Positions 40,774 through 49,156 of a DNA stretch of 64,000 bases are shown piece by piece. The DNA is taken from the NCBI RefSeq assembly GCF_900114535.1, contig NZ_FOTK01000008.1, forward strand, positions 124,001 to 188,000, given 5' to 3'. The notes under the pieces were generated by a model that had not been told where the DNA came from, did no database searches, and worked only from the letters and a program-made list of their open reading frames with translations. Numbering within the stretch: the first letter of the stretch is position 1; each line of letters starts with the position of its first letter. The DNA is from Methylobacterium pseudosasicola (lineage in GTDB: Bacteria > Pseudomonadota > Alphaproteobacteria > Rhizobiales > Beijerinckiaceae). A program made the translations under genes and the position numbers.

Positions 40774-40938
40774 ATGGCGGATCCCGAGATCCCGCAGCGC
40801 CAGCTCACCCCCGCGGAAGAGGCGCGTCGCCGGAAGCGGTCGATCGCGATCGCTCTCGCGCTGGGCGCCTGGGTGCTGCTGTTCTTCGTGTTGACGATCG
40901 TCAAGCTCGGCCCGCAGATCCTCAGCCGTCCGCTCTGA
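40774..40938 (+). CDS. coxF: CoxF-like small membrane protein of the cox operon
   Basis: A 54-residue protein missed at usual length cut-offs. It starts MADPEIPQRQLTPAEEARRR, has one transmembrane helix (about residues 23-43) and ends ILSRPL. It sits 5 bp after ctaB and 9 bp before ctaG, which fits a translated operon gene. Small CoxF proteins occupy this slot in Rhizobiales; their role in oxidase assembly is not clear. Confidence 0.75.
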   Translation: MADPEIPQRQLTPAEEARRRKRSIAIALALGAWVLLFFVLTIVKLGPQILSRPL

Positions 40939-40947
40939 GGGGTTACA

Positions 40948-41559
40948 ATGACAGCATCCCGCCCCGACCCCACCCGCGCTGCCAGACGGACGGCGCTCGC
41001 CTGCGCCGGTCTCGCCGTAGGCATGATCGGCCTCGCTTTCGCGTCGGTGCCGCTCTACGACGCCTTCTGCAAGGCGACGGGCTATGACGGCACGCCGCGC
41101 CAGGGTCCGGCGCTGGCGAGCTCGGCGGCCCGCGCCGACGACAGCATGGTCGTCCACTTCGACACCAACGTCGCGCCGGGCCTACCCTGGAAGTTCATTC
41201 CCGAGACGAACAACATCGCGGCGAAGCTCGGGGAGACCAAGACGGTCTTCTTCCGGGTCCAGAACACCAGCAGCAAGCCGTCTACCGGCGTCGCGACCTT
41301 CAACGTCCAGCCTGGCCTGATGGGCGGTTACTTCGTCAAGGTCGCCTGCTTCTGCTTCAACGAGCAGACCCTGCAGCCGGGCGAGACGCTGGATGTGCCG
41401 GTGGTGTTCTACGTCGACCCGGCCGTGCGGGATGATTCGAACACCGCGCATCTCTCCGAGATGACGCTGTCCTATACCTATTTCGCCTCGAAGAACGGCC
41501 AGCCGGTCACTGCGGCGGTCGCGACCACAGGGGCTTCGGGCACGAAGCGCGATTTCTGA
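40948..41559 (+). CDS. ctaG: Cytochrome c oxidase assembly protein CtaG (Cox11)
   Basis: A 203-residue copper chaperone inserting CuB into subunit I. One N-terminal helix (about residues 17-36) anchors it, and the periplasmic domain carries the copper-binding CFCF (KVACFCFNEQTL). SVPLYDAFCKATGYDGTPR is the Cox11 start of the domain. It sits 9 bp behind coxF. Length is normal for bacterial Cox11. Confidence 0.95.
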   Translation: MTASRPDPTRAARRTALACAGLAVGMIGLAFASVPLYDAFCKATGYDGTPRQGPALASSAARADDSMVVHFDTNVAPGLPWKFIPETNNIAAKLGETKTVFFRVQNTSSKPSTGVATFNVQPGLMGGYFVKVACFCFNEQTLQPGETLDVPVVFYVDPAVRDDSNTAHLSEMTLSYTYFASKNGQPVTAAVATTGASGTKRDF

Positions 41560-41699
41560 TCGCGACCGCGTGACAACAGAGGTCGGCACCGACTAAGTGT
41601 GCGGACAAGCTTGGGCGTCCTGTACGTGGCGCCCGGCCAAGAGCGATAGGCCGGATGCCGGGAACGGCGCGGGGCGTCAGGGTGAGGAGCGACGGAACG

Positions 41700-42560
41700 A
41701 TGGCCGAGGCGCACGCCAAGAATCACGATTTCCATATTCTGAGCCCGAGTCCGTGGCCGCTGATCGGCGCGTTCTCGGGCTTCCTGATGGCGTTCGGCGC
41801 CGTGTTCTGGATGAAGAGTCTCCAGATCGGCACCCTGACCCCGGGCCCGTACATCTTCGGCGCCGGCACGCTCGGCGTGCTCTACACCATGTTCTCCTGG
41901 TGGAAGGACGTGGCGCACGAGGCCAATTCGGGTGACCACACCCGCGTCGTCCAGCTGCATCACCGCTACGGCATGATGATGTTCATCGCCTCCGAGGTGA
42001 TGTTCTTCGTCGCGTGGTTCTGGGCCTACTTCGAGGCGGCGCTCTACACCGCCGATCCGATCCAGGTGTCGCGGGTCGAGTTCACTGGCGGCGTCTGGCC
42101 GCCCAAGGGCATCGAGGCGTTCGATCCCTGGCACCTGCCCCTGCTCAACACGCTGATCCTGCTGACCTCCGGCACCACCGTGACCTGGGCGCACCACGCC
42201 CTGCTGCACGGCGACCGGAAGGGCCTGAAATACGGCCTGTGGCTGACGATCATCCTGGGCGTGCTGTTCACCGCCTGCCAGGCCTACGAGTACAGCCACG
42301 CCGAGTTCGGTTTTTCGGGCAGCATCTACTCGTCGACCTTCTTCATGGCGACGGGCTTCCACGGCGCCCACGTCATCATCGGCACCATCTTCCTGGCGGT
42401 GTGCCTGTTCCGCGCCTATGCGGGCCAGTTCACCCCGCGCCAGCATCTCGGCTTCGAGTTCGCCGCCTGGTACTGGCACTTCGTCGACGTCGTCTGGCTG
42501 TTCCTGTTCGCCGCGATCTACGTCTGGGGCTCAGGCGTCTTCCACGGCGCCGCGCACTGA
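41700..42560 (+). CDS. coxC: Cytochrome c oxidase subunit III
   Basis: A 286-residue seven-helix subunit that supports proton uptake and stability of the oxidase. [25 protein letters not shown] and the [10 protein letters not shown] and [19 protein letters not shown] segments are family signatures. The ATG has a GAGGAG site about 8 bases upstream; an upstream longer frame adds a non-conserved leader. It is followed by an intrinsic terminator, which likely ends the main cox transcript, so the two genes downstream may be partly read through. Confidence 0.96.
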   Translation: MAEAHAKNHDFHILSPSPWPLIGAFSGFLMAFGAVFWMKSLQIGTLTPGPYIFGAGTLGVLYTMFSWWKDVAHEANSGDHTRVVQLHHRYGMMMFIASEVMFFVAWFWAYFEAALYTADPIQVSRVEFTGGVWPPKGIEAFDPWHLPLLNTLILLTSGTTVTWAHHALLHGDRKGLKYGLWLTIILGVLFTACQAYEYSHAEFGFSGSIYSSTFFMATGFHGAHVIIGTIFLAVCLFRAYAGQFTPRQHLGFEFAAWYWHFVDVVWLFLFAAIYVWGSGVFHGAAH

Positions 42561-42595
42561 GCGCAGCTACCCCGTCACCGCATGGCGGGTCTGTG

Positions 42596-42621
42596 AAAGG
42601 GCGGCTCAGGCCGCCCTTTTT
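42596..42621 (+). terminator. Intrinsic terminator after coxC
   Basis: A 10-bp perfect stem (AAAGGGCGGC / GCCGCCCTTT) with loop TCAG is followed by further Ts. This is a good rho-independent terminator 36 bp past the coxC stop. Confidence 0.8.
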
Positions 42622-42710
42622 CGTGTCCGACTCGGCGCGATACCCATATCCAGGGGGACGGCCGGGAGGCGGTGCGACCGCGGCCTCCCGGGCCGGTCTG
42701 GAGTGTTGAC

Positions 42711-43085
42711 GTGGGCCAACGAACCTATCCGCAGCCGCCGCCTGTCCCGACGGGCCTGCGCGGCCGATGCCCGCGCTGCGGCGAAGGCCACCTGTTCCAG
42801 GGCTACCTGACCCTGCGCCCGTCCTGCGACGCCTGTGGGCTCGATTACGAGAGCTTCGACTCGGCGGACGGACCGGCCTTCTTCGTCATGTCCATCGTCG
42901 GCCTGCTGGTGGTCGGCCTGGCCCTGTGGCTGGAGATCACCTACGAGCCGCCGATCTGGGTCCACGCGCTGGTGGCCGGTACGCTCTCGATCGGCCTGAG
43001 CCTGATCCTGGTCCGTCCGCTCAAGGGCATGCTGATCGCGCTCCAGTACAGCAACAAGGCCGAGCAGGGACGCTTCGAGCAGTGA
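42711..43085 (+). CDS. DUF983 family membrane protein
   Basis: A 124-residue protein with a N-terminal zinc-ribbon-like CPRCGEGHLFQGYLTL-to-CDACGLDY pair of CxxC motifs and two transmembrane helices (about residues 60-105). The start is GTG with GGAG 7 bases upstream. DUF983 proteins accompany cox operons widely in alphaproteobacteria but their role is unknown. The stop overlaps the SURF1 start (GTGA), so the two are coupled. Confidence 0.88.
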   Translation: MGQRTYPQPPPVPTGLRGRCPRCGEGHLFQGYLTLRPSCDACGLDYESFDSADGPAFFVMSIVGLLVVGLALWLEITYEPPIWVHALVAGTLSIGLSLILVRPLKGMLIALQYSNKAEQGRFEQ

Positions 43086-43852
43086 GCCGATCCACGCCGC
43101 GTGCTGCCGCCTGGCGCGACCTCGTCGCGCCCGGTCTCGCTTCCCTGATCGCGCTCGCGATCCTGCTGAGCCTCGGGATCTGGCAGATCGAGCGCAAGAG
43201 CTGGAAGGAAGAGCTGATCGCCCGCATCACCCGGCAGACCAAGGCCGAGCCGGTGGCGCCGCCCGCCCCCGATTCCTGGGATCCGGCGCGGGACGAGTTC
43301 CGCCACGTGCGCGTCTCCGGCCGCTTCGCCAATGATCGCGAGACCCTGGTTCACGGTTTGGCGGCTGGCGAAACGCCTGGCCGGGCGCTGCAGGGCTACT
43401 ACGTGATCACGCCGCTCCTGCGGACCGATGGTCCCACGGTCCTGGTCAATCGCGGTTTCGTGCCGACCGAGCTGAAGGCGCAGGCCGACCGCCGGGACGG
43501 TCTGATCGAAGGCCCGACCACCGTGACCGGCATCCTCCGCGCCAGCGAACCGCGCGGGCTGTTCGTGCCGGAGGCCGACCCGACGCGCGGCGAGTGGTTC
43601 AACCGCGACGTCTCCGGCATCGCCGCCGCGCGCGGGATCGCCGAGGCGGCGCCCTACCTGATCGAGGCGGATTCGGTGCCCGGCCAGACCACGTGGCCGC
43701 GCGGGGGCCAGCTGAAGGTCGATATCCCCAACAACCATCTGCAATACGCCTTCACGTGGTTCGCCCTCGCAGCGTGCCTGATCGGCGTCTTCGGCGTGTT
43801 CGCGTATCGGCGCCTGCACGACTCCGATGCCCTCGGCAGAGCGCGAGAATAA
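43082..43852 (+). CDS. SURF1-family cytochrome oxidase assembly protein
   Basis: A 256-residue protein with one helix at each end (about residues 15-33 and 225-243) and a periplasmic domain between them. The motifs LGIWQIERKSWK, LVNRGFVPTELK, and HLQYAFTWFALA are SURF1 signatures. It helps build the haem a/CuB centre of aa3 oxidase. The start is a GTG that overlaps the DUF983 stop by four bases (GTGA); it is the last gene of the oxidase cluster. Confidence 0.9.
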   Translation: MSRSTPRAAAWRDLVAPGLASLIALAILLSLGIWQIERKSWKEELIARITRQTKAEPVAPPAPDSWDPARDEFRHVRVSGRFANDRETLVHGLAAGETPGRALQGYYVITPLLRTDGPTVLVNRGFVPTELKAQADRRDGLIEGPTTVTGILRASEPRGLFVPEADPTRGEWFNRDVSGIAAARGIAEAAPYLIEADSVPGQTTWPRGGQLKVDIPNNHLQYAFTWFALAACLIGVFGVFAYRRLHDSDALGRARE

Positions 43853-43922
43853 AATCGCGTTTGATTTCGCGGCAGGCAGAAGATTGCCGCCCGAACAGTC
43901 TATAAAACGGCAAACGGTTCCT

Positions 43923-43951
43923 TTGACCGGCGGCATGAGAGCCGGAATACT
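43923..43951 (+). promoter_or_regulatory. Predicted sigma-70 promoter of sfnG, with operator dyad
   Basis: TTGACC (-35) and AATACT (-10) are 17 bp apart, about 100 bp before sfnG. The spacer holds an inverted repeat CCGGC-N9-GCCGG (43927-43945), where a repressor would block the polymerase. By eye. Confidence 0.4.
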
Positions 43952-44020
43952 TCGCCTGTTCCTAAGCGGTCGCGCAAATCTGCATCCTGTATTCAGTTTG
44001 CCGCGACCCTTCGAAGATGC

Positions 44021-44040
44021 CGCGGAGCTATAACTCCGCG
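44021..44040 (+). promoter_or_regulatory. Hairpin in the sfnG leader
   Basis: A perfect 7-bp inverted repeat (CGCGGAG / CTCCGCG, 6-nt loop CTATAA) ends 18 bp before the sfnG start. As DNA it could be a protein site; as RNA it could hide the ribosome site. Function is not known. Confidence 0.4.
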
Positions 44041-44058
44041 CGAGCGAGGTAGCGCGCC

Positions 44059-45174
44059 ATGACCGTCCGTTTCGTCGAAGACACGCCGCCTGACCCCATC
44101 CGCTTCGCCTATTGGGTGCCCAATGTCTCGGGCGGCCTAGTGATCAGCAAGATCCCGCAACGCACGAGCTGGGACGCCGATTACAACCGCCGTCTGGCGC
44201 AGATCGCCGAGGAATCCGGCTTCGACTACGCCCTGACCCAGATCCGCTTCACCGCCGGCTACGGCGCCGAGTATCAGCACGAATCGGTGGCGTTCAGCCA
44301 CGCGCTGCTGGCCGCGACCTCCCGGCTCAAGGTGATCGCGGCGCTCCTGCCCGGCCCCTGGCACCCGACGCTGGCAGCCAAGCAGATCGCGACCATCTCG
44401 CAGCTCAGCGGCGGCCGGATCGCCGTCAACATCGTGTCGGGCTGGTTCTCGGGTGAGTTCCGGGCGATCGGCGAGCCCTGGCTCGACCACGACGAGCGCT
44501 ACCGCCGCTCGGAAGAGTTCATCCGCAGCCTGCGCGGGATCTGGACGCAGGACAACTTCACCTTCCGCGGCAATTTCTATCGCTACACCGACTACACCCT
44601 GAAGCCGAAGCCGGCCGATCCGCTGCCGGAGATCTTCCAGGGCGGCTCGTCCCGGGCGGCGCGCGACATGGCGGCCCGCGTCTCCGATTGGTACTTCACC
44701 AACGGCAACACGCCGGAGAACATCCGCGCCCAGGTCGACGACATCCGCGCCAAGGCTGCCGAGAACGGCAACCGCCCGCGCATCGGCGTGAACGCCTTCG
44801 TGATCGCCCGCGATACCGAGGAGGAGGCGCAGGCCGTCCTCCAGGAGATCATCGAGAATGCCGACCCGGATGCCGTGAAGGCGTTCGGCCACGAGGTGAA
44901 GAATGCCGGCAAGGCCTCGCCCGAGGGCGAAGGCAACTGGGCGAGGTCGAGCTTCAACGACCTCGTCCAGTACAACGACGGCTTCAAGACCAACCTGATC
45001 GGCACGCCGGACCAGATCGCCGAGCGGATCCTGGCGCTCAAGGATGCCGGCGCCGACCTCGCCCTGCTGGCCTTCCTGCACTTCCAGGAGGAGGTCGCGT
45101 ATTTCGGCACGCACATCATCCCGCGGGTCCGCGCCCTCGAAGCCGCGCGCGAGAAGCGCGCCGAGGCGGCCTGA
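44059..45174 (+). CDS. sfnG: FMNH2-dependent dimethyl sulfone monooxygenase
   Basis: A 371-residue bacterial luciferase-like monooxygenase. SfnG converts dimethyl sulfone to methanesulfinate in sulfur scavenging. FAYWVPNVSGGLVISKIPQRTSWD and FDYALTQIRFTAGYGAEYQHESV are very typical of SfnG, with SGGRIAVNIVSGWF and DWYFTNGNTPENIR farther on. It needs an FMN reductase, not seen here. The next gene is sfnB, as expected for this system. Confidence 0.93.
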   Translation: MTVRFVEDTPPDPIRFAYWVPNVSGGLVISKIPQRTSWDADYNRRLAQIAEESGFDYALTQIRFTAGYGAEYQHESVAFSHALLAATSRLKVIAALLPGPWHPTLAAKQIATISQLSGGRIAVNIVSGWFSGEFRAIGEPWLDHDERYRRSEEFIRSLRGIWTQDNFTFRGNFYRYTDYTLKPKPADPLPEIFQGGSSRAARDMAARVSDWYFTNGNTPENIRAQVDDIRAKAAENGNRPRIGVNAFVIARDTEEEAQAVLQEIIENADPDAVKAFGHEVKNAGKASPEGEGNWARSSFNDLVQYNDGFKTNLIGTPDQIAERILALKDAGADLALLAFLHFQEEVAYFGTHIIPRVRALEAAREKRAEAA

Positions 45175-45218
45175 TCTCCGCGCCCGATCTCAAAAAACCT
45201 GTCCTATCGGAGTGAGCC

Positions 45219-46475
45219 ATGAACATCGCCGTCGATGCGCGCACGCTCGACACCCAGCCGCACCAGGGCGTTCCCGGCCCAGCGCGGCCGCCCTCCCCCG
45301 CCCACGTGATCCGTGACGATGCCGAGGCGCTGGCTGTGGCCCACCGCCTCGCCGCGGAGTTCCGGCTCGGCGCCTCCGAGCGCGACCGGAACCATACCCG
45401 GCCCCTGGCGGAGCTCGACGCCTTCTCCCAGAGCGGCCTGTGGTCGATCAACGTGCCCAAGGCCTATGGCGGCCCGGAGGTCTCCTACAAGACCCTGGCG
45501 CAGGTCATCGCGCTGATCTCGGCGGCCGATCCGGCGATCGGGCAGATTTCGCAGAACCACCTGGGGATCGTGGCGGCGATCCGGACCGTGTCGGACGAGC
45601 CGCAGAAGCGGCTGCTGTTCGGGGAGGTCCTGCGCGGCACCCGGTTCGGCAACGCCTTCTCCGAGCGCGGGACCAAGCGGGCCGCCGATTTCGACACCCG
45701 CTTCACCGATCACGGCGACCACGTGATCGTGCGCGGCCAGAAATTCTACGCCACCGGGGCGCTGCTGGCGCATCTCGTGCCGATCGTGGCCCTCGATGCC
45801 GAGGGCCGGGCCTGGTACGCCATCGCCGAGCGGGACGCGCCGGGGCTCACGGTGATCGACGACTGGTCCAGCTTCGGCCAGCGCGGCACGGCGAGCGGCA
45901 CGGTGCTGATCGAAGATGTCCGGGTGGAGAAGAGCCACCTAGTGCCGGCCTGGAAGGGCTACGAGGCGCCGAGCGCGGACGGGGCGATCTTCCAGATCAT
46001 CCAGGCGGCGGTCGATGCCGGCATCGGCCGGGAGGCTCTGGACGACACGATCCGCTTCGTGCGCGAAAAGGCGCGGCCCTGGATCGATAGCGGGCAGGAG
46101 CGTGCCCCCGACGACCCCTACACGATCCAGGCGATCGGCGACCTCACCATCCGCCAGCATGCCGCCGAAGCCCTGCTCGACAAGGCCGGCCTCGCCCTCG
46201 ACGCGGCGGTGGCCCAGCCGGACGCCGAGAGCGTCGCCGCCGCGCAGCTCGCCGTCGCGGAGGCGGAGGTGCTGACCACCGACATCGCCCTGGCGGCCTC
46301 CAACAAGCTGTTCGAGCTGTCCGGCACCCGCTCGACGCTGGCCGCCGAAAACCTCGACCGGCACTGGCGCAACGCCCGGACCCACACCCTGCACGATCCG
46401 GTCCGCTGGAAGGTCGCCATCATCGGCAACCACGCGCTGAACGGCGTCGCCCCGCCGTTCCACGCCTGGAGCTAG
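45219..46475 (+). CDS. sfnB: SfnB-family sulfur acquisition oxidoreductase
   Basis: A 418-residue acyl-CoA dehydrogenase-fold flavoprotein of the SfnB/DszC-like group. GLWSINVPKAYGGPEVSYKT opens the N-terminal domain, GQISQNHLGIVAAI the helix region, and FGQRGTASGTVLIEDVRV the middle domain, ending LDRHWRNARTHTLHDP. These proteins oxidise sulfur compounds with FMNH2, and SfnB lies beside sfnG in sulfone use. A good ribosome site (CGGAGTG) precedes the ATG, 44 bp after sfnG. Confidence 0.92.
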   Translation: MNIAVDARTLDTQPHQGVPGPARPPSPAHVIRDDAEALAVAHRLAAEFRLGASERDRNHTRPLAELDAFSQSGLWSINVPKAYGGPEVSYKTLAQVIALISAADPAIGQISQNHLGIVAAIRTVSDEPQKRLLFGEVLRGTRFGNAFSERGTKRAADFDTRFTDHGDHVIVRGQKFYATGALLAHLVPIVALDAEGRAWYAIAERDAPGLTVIDDWSSFGQRGTASGTVLIEDVRVEKSHLVPAWKGYEAPSADGAIFQIIQAAVDAGIGREALDDTIRFVREKARPWIDSGQERAPDDPYTIQAIGDLTIRQHAAEALLDKAGLALDAAVAQPDAESVAAAQLAVAEAEVLTTDIALAASNKLFELSGTRSTLAAENLDRHWRNARTHTLHDPVRWKVAIIGNHALNGVAPPFHAWS

Positions 46476-46497
46476 CCGGGTCGCGTATAGAGTTGGC

Positions 46498-46528
46498 CGG
46501 CGCCCCGGATACCCATTCCGGGGCGCCG
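46498..46528. terminator. Hairpin between convergent sfnB and CDF genes
   Basis: A 12-bp perfect stem (CGGCGCCCCGGA / TCCGGGGCGCCG) with a 7-nt loop lies between the two stop codons. Its position suits a shared bidirectional terminator, although no T-run is present. Confidence 0.6.
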
Positions 46529-46533
46529 AACGT

Positions 46534-47421
46534 TCAGAGGACCGGCAGGCCCCGGGCCTTGGCTTCCTCGCCCGGCTCGACGTGGATCGTGACGACCGCC
46601 CCGGGGATCGTGGTCTCCAGGGCGCTCTCCAGCCGGTCGCAGATGGCGTGCGAGGCCTCAACGGTCATGCTGCCCGGGACCACGAGGTGGAAGTCGATGA
46701 ACGTCGCCTGGCCCGCCGAGCGGGTTCGGACGTCGTGAGCTTCCAGGGCGCCCTCGCCGTGGCGGGAGATCAGCGAACGGATCTCGCAGACCATGTCGGG
46801 CGAGGCGGCCCGGTCCATGAGGCCGTCGACCGATTCGCGCACCATGCGGAAGCCGGACCAGAGGATGTTGAGCGCCACGAGCCCGGCCACCGCCGGGTCG
46901 AGGATCGGATAGCCGGTCAGCCAGACGGCCGCGACGCCGACGAGCACGCCGCAGGAGGTCACTACGTCGGCGAAGACGTGGCGGGCATCCGCGATCAGGG
47001 CCGGCGAGCGCCAAGCCCGGCCCCAGCGCATCAGCGCCCAGGCCCAGGCGGCGTTGATCGCCCCGGCGCCAAGGTTGATCGCGAGGCCGAGAGCCGGCGC
47101 GTCCAGCGGTTTCGGGGCAAGCAGGCCGAAATACGCTTCCCGCAGGATCAGGACCGCCGCCACGACGATGAGCGCGCCCTCGATCACGGCGGAGAAGAAT
47201 TCCGCCTTGTGGTGACCGTAGGGATGCTCCGCATCGGCCGGGCGCGCAGCGACCCGCAGGGCCACGAAGGCGCCGATTGCCGCCACCACGTTGATGATGC
47301 TCTCGAGCGCATCGGAATACAGCGCCAGGCTGCTGGTGAGCCACGCCGCATAAAATTTGAGCGCGGTCACCACAAGGCCGATGCCGGCGCTGAGGAGGGC
47401 TGCTTTCTGGGTCCGGTCCAT
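46534..47421 (-). CDS. Cation diffusion facilitator family metal transporter
   Basis: A 295-residue CDF transporter exporting divalent metals (Zn, Fe, Mn or Co) in exchange for protons. The transport sites SDALESIINVV (near residue 38) and the HPYGHHKAEFFSAVIEG block are typical, as is the cytoplasmic end domain with His and Asp (HDVRTRSAGQATFIDFHLVV). About six helices expected. The inner ATG is preferred over an in-frame GTG 15 bp upstream. Metal specificity is not clear. Confidence 0.91.
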   Translation of the reverse strand: MDRTQKAALLSAGIGLVVTALKFYAAWLTSSLALYSDALESIINVVAAIGAFVALRVAARPADAEHPYGHHKAEFFSAVIEGALIVVAAVLILREAYFGLLAPKPLDAPALGLAINLGAGAINAAWAWALMRWGRAWRSPALIADARHVFADVVTSCGVLVGVAAVWLTGYPILDPAVAGLVALNILWSGFRMVRESVDGLMDRAASPDMVCEIRSLISRHGEGALEAHDVRTRSAGQATFIDFHLVVPGSMTVEASHAICDRLESALETTIPGAVVTIHVEPGEEAKARGLPVL

Positions 47422-47517
47422 GGGGGCGCCGATCACGTGTCGACGTGCCCATACGGGACGCAGCTTGCCTCAGGCCACGGCAAAGCTTCAACGCTGCCGA
47501 ATGAGTCTTAGCTTCGG

Positions 47518-47739
47518 CTATGCCTCGGCCGGTGGAATCCCCTGGCCGCGCTCGGCTTCGCGTTGCCGGCTCCGCTCGGCCTTGGCCCGCGCCTCGGCAG
47601 CCTTGCGCAACAGGCGCCGCTTCTGCCAGGCGAAGCGCGTGGTGGCCGCGATCGTCTCGAGGCGCGCCGCCTCCCGGTCCCAATAGCCGACGAGCTGACC
47701 ATCGAGGGTGACGCGCCGGGTGCGGCTGGGCCTGAGCAT
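47518..47739 (-). CDS. Small basic hypothetical protein
   Basis: A 73-residue protein. It begins MLRPSRTRRVTLDGQLVGYW and is Arg/Lys/Ala-rich from about residue 36 (likely one long charged helix). An AGGA site 8 bases upstream overlaps the end of the gene before, whose stop is 5 bp away, so translation is probably coupled. No family recognised; longer readings of the same frame are unlikely. Confidence 0.5.
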   Translation of the reverse strand: MLRPSRTRRVTLDGQLVGYWDREAARLETIAATTRFAWQKRRLLRKAAEARAKAERSRQREAERGQGIPPAEA

Positions 47740-47744
47740 GCGGT

Positions 47745-47993
47745 TCAGTCCTGCGGGGAGGCCGGCTCGCCGGTCTCGGCCACGATCAGCGAATCGGCAT
47801 CGCCGCGAAAGCTGCCGGTCCCGGTATTGGGCACCGGCACGGCAGGGCTCCCAAAAGGCTCGCTCGGATAGGCCTCCTCGAACTTCGCCCGGGCGGCGGC
47901 CGGATCGTCGGCCTTGAGCACGATCTCCTCGGTGCCGGGTAAGGGCCAGCGCGGGTCGGCGGCATCGCGGGGTCGCACGGCGTACCAGGGCAT
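47745..47993 (-). CDS. Small acidic hypothetical protein
   Basis: An 82-residue protein beginning MPWYAVRPRDAADPRW and ending with a polar tail. The middle (EIVLKADDPAAARAKFEEAY) has the look of a short alpha/beta unit in which a helix follows an acidic strand, as in small nucleotide- or protein-binding folds, but no family is assigned. GGGAG lies about 11 bases before the ATG. It is followed closely by the small basic protein gene. Confidence 0.55.
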   Translation of the reverse strand: MPWYAVRPRDAADPRWPLPGTEEIVLKADDPAAARAKFEEAYPSEPFGSPAVPVPNTGTGSFRGDADSLIVAETGEPASPQD

Positions 47994-48091
47994 CGTTTGA
48001 GCGTCTCCCGCGTCGGTGAGGCGAGAACCAGCAGGGCCGCGAACCGGTTCCGAGGTTGAAACCGCGTGCCGTTCGGTGCAGGCAGCCGGCG

Positions 48092-49156
48092 ATGCGCGTA
48101 GACCTGTTCGATTTCGAGTTGCCGGAGAGCTGCATCGCCCTGCGCCCGGCCGAGCCGCGCGATGGCGGGCGGCTCCTCGTCGTGCGTCCGGGCGAGGCGC
48201 TGGCGGATCGCACGGTGCGCGACCTGCCCGGCGCGCTCCGGGCCGGCGATGCCCTGGTCTTCAACGACACGAAGGTGATCCCGGCGCGGCTTAACGGCGT
48301 CCGCACCCGTCCCGGCGCGCCCGGCCAGCGCACCGAGGTGTTGCTGCACCTGCGCGAGGCGCCCGCGCGCTGGCGCGCCTTCGCCCGGCCGGCCAAGCGT
48401 TTGAGCGTCGGCGACGCGCTTCAGTTTGGCGAGCTACGGGCCACCGTGTTCGCGAAGGGCGAGGCCGGCGAGATCACCCTCGATTTCGACCGCGCCAGCC
48501 CCGAACTCGACGCCCAGATCGCGTTGGAAGGCGCCCTGCCCCTGCCGCCCTACATCGCCGGCAAGCGCGCCACCGACGCCCGCGACGCGACGGACTACCA
48601 GACGATCTATGCCCGCCATCCGGGCGCCGTGGCGGCACCTACCGCGGGCCTGCATTTCTCCGATGATCTGCTGACGGCGCTGGATGCCGCCGGCCTGCAG
48701 CGCCACCACGTCACCCTGCATGTCGGCGCCGGGACGTTCCTGCCGGTCAAGGCGGACGATACCGAGGGCCACCGGATGCATGCGGAGATCGGCATCCTCG
48801 ACGCCGAGACCGCCGCCGCCCTCAACGCCGTCCGGGCATCCGGCGGCCGGATCGTCGCGGTGGGCACCACGGCCCTGCGCCTGCTGGAGAGCGCCGCGCG
48901 CCCAGACGGCACGCTCTCGGCCTTCTCCGGTCCCACCGACATCTTCATCACTCCCGGCTACCGGTTCCGCGCGATCGACGCGCTGGTGACGAATTTCCAC
49001 CTGCCGCGCTCGACCCTGTTCATGCTGGTCTCGGCCTTCTCGGGCCTCGACACGATGCGGGCAGCCTACGCGCACGCGATCCGGAGCGGTTACCGCTTCT
49101 ACTCCTACGGCGACGCCAGCCTGCTGTTTCCGGGCCCGCGCGCGGACATCTCATGA
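48092..49156 (+). CDS. queA: tRNA preQ1(34) S-adenosylmethionine ribosyltransferase-isomerase
   Basis: A 354-residue enzyme of queuosine synthesis. It moves the ribose of S-adenosylmethionine to preQ1 in t[32 protein letters not shown] is the QueA start (split), with [32 protein letters not shown] and [15 protein letters not shown] as family blocks. The end is [20 protein letters not shown]. The ATG was set at MRVD, with a 36-bp longer frame rejected. The stop overlaps tgt by 4 bp. Confidence 0.94.
   Translation: MRVDLFDFELPESCIALRPAEPRDGGRLLVVRPGEALADRTVRDLPGALRAGDALVFNDTKVIPARLNGVRTRPGAPGQRTEVLLHLREAPARWRAFARPAKRLSVGDALQFGELRATVFAKGEAGEITLDFDRASPELDAQIALEGALPLPPYIAGKRATDARDATDYQTIYARHPGAVAAPTAGLHFSDDLLTALDAAGLQRHHVTLHVGAGTFLPVKADDTEGHRMHAEIGILDAETAAALNAVRASGGRIVAVGTTALRLLESAARPDGTLSAFSGPTDIFITPGYRFRAIDALVTNFHLPRSTLFMLVSAFSGLDTMRAAYAHAIRSGYRFYSYGDASLLFPGPRADIS

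Noticed and set aside
43871..43889. Possible sigma-54 site before sfnG (GGCAGAAGATTGC)
   Set aside because: The spacing between GG and GC is 9, not 10, and the -24 box is poor.
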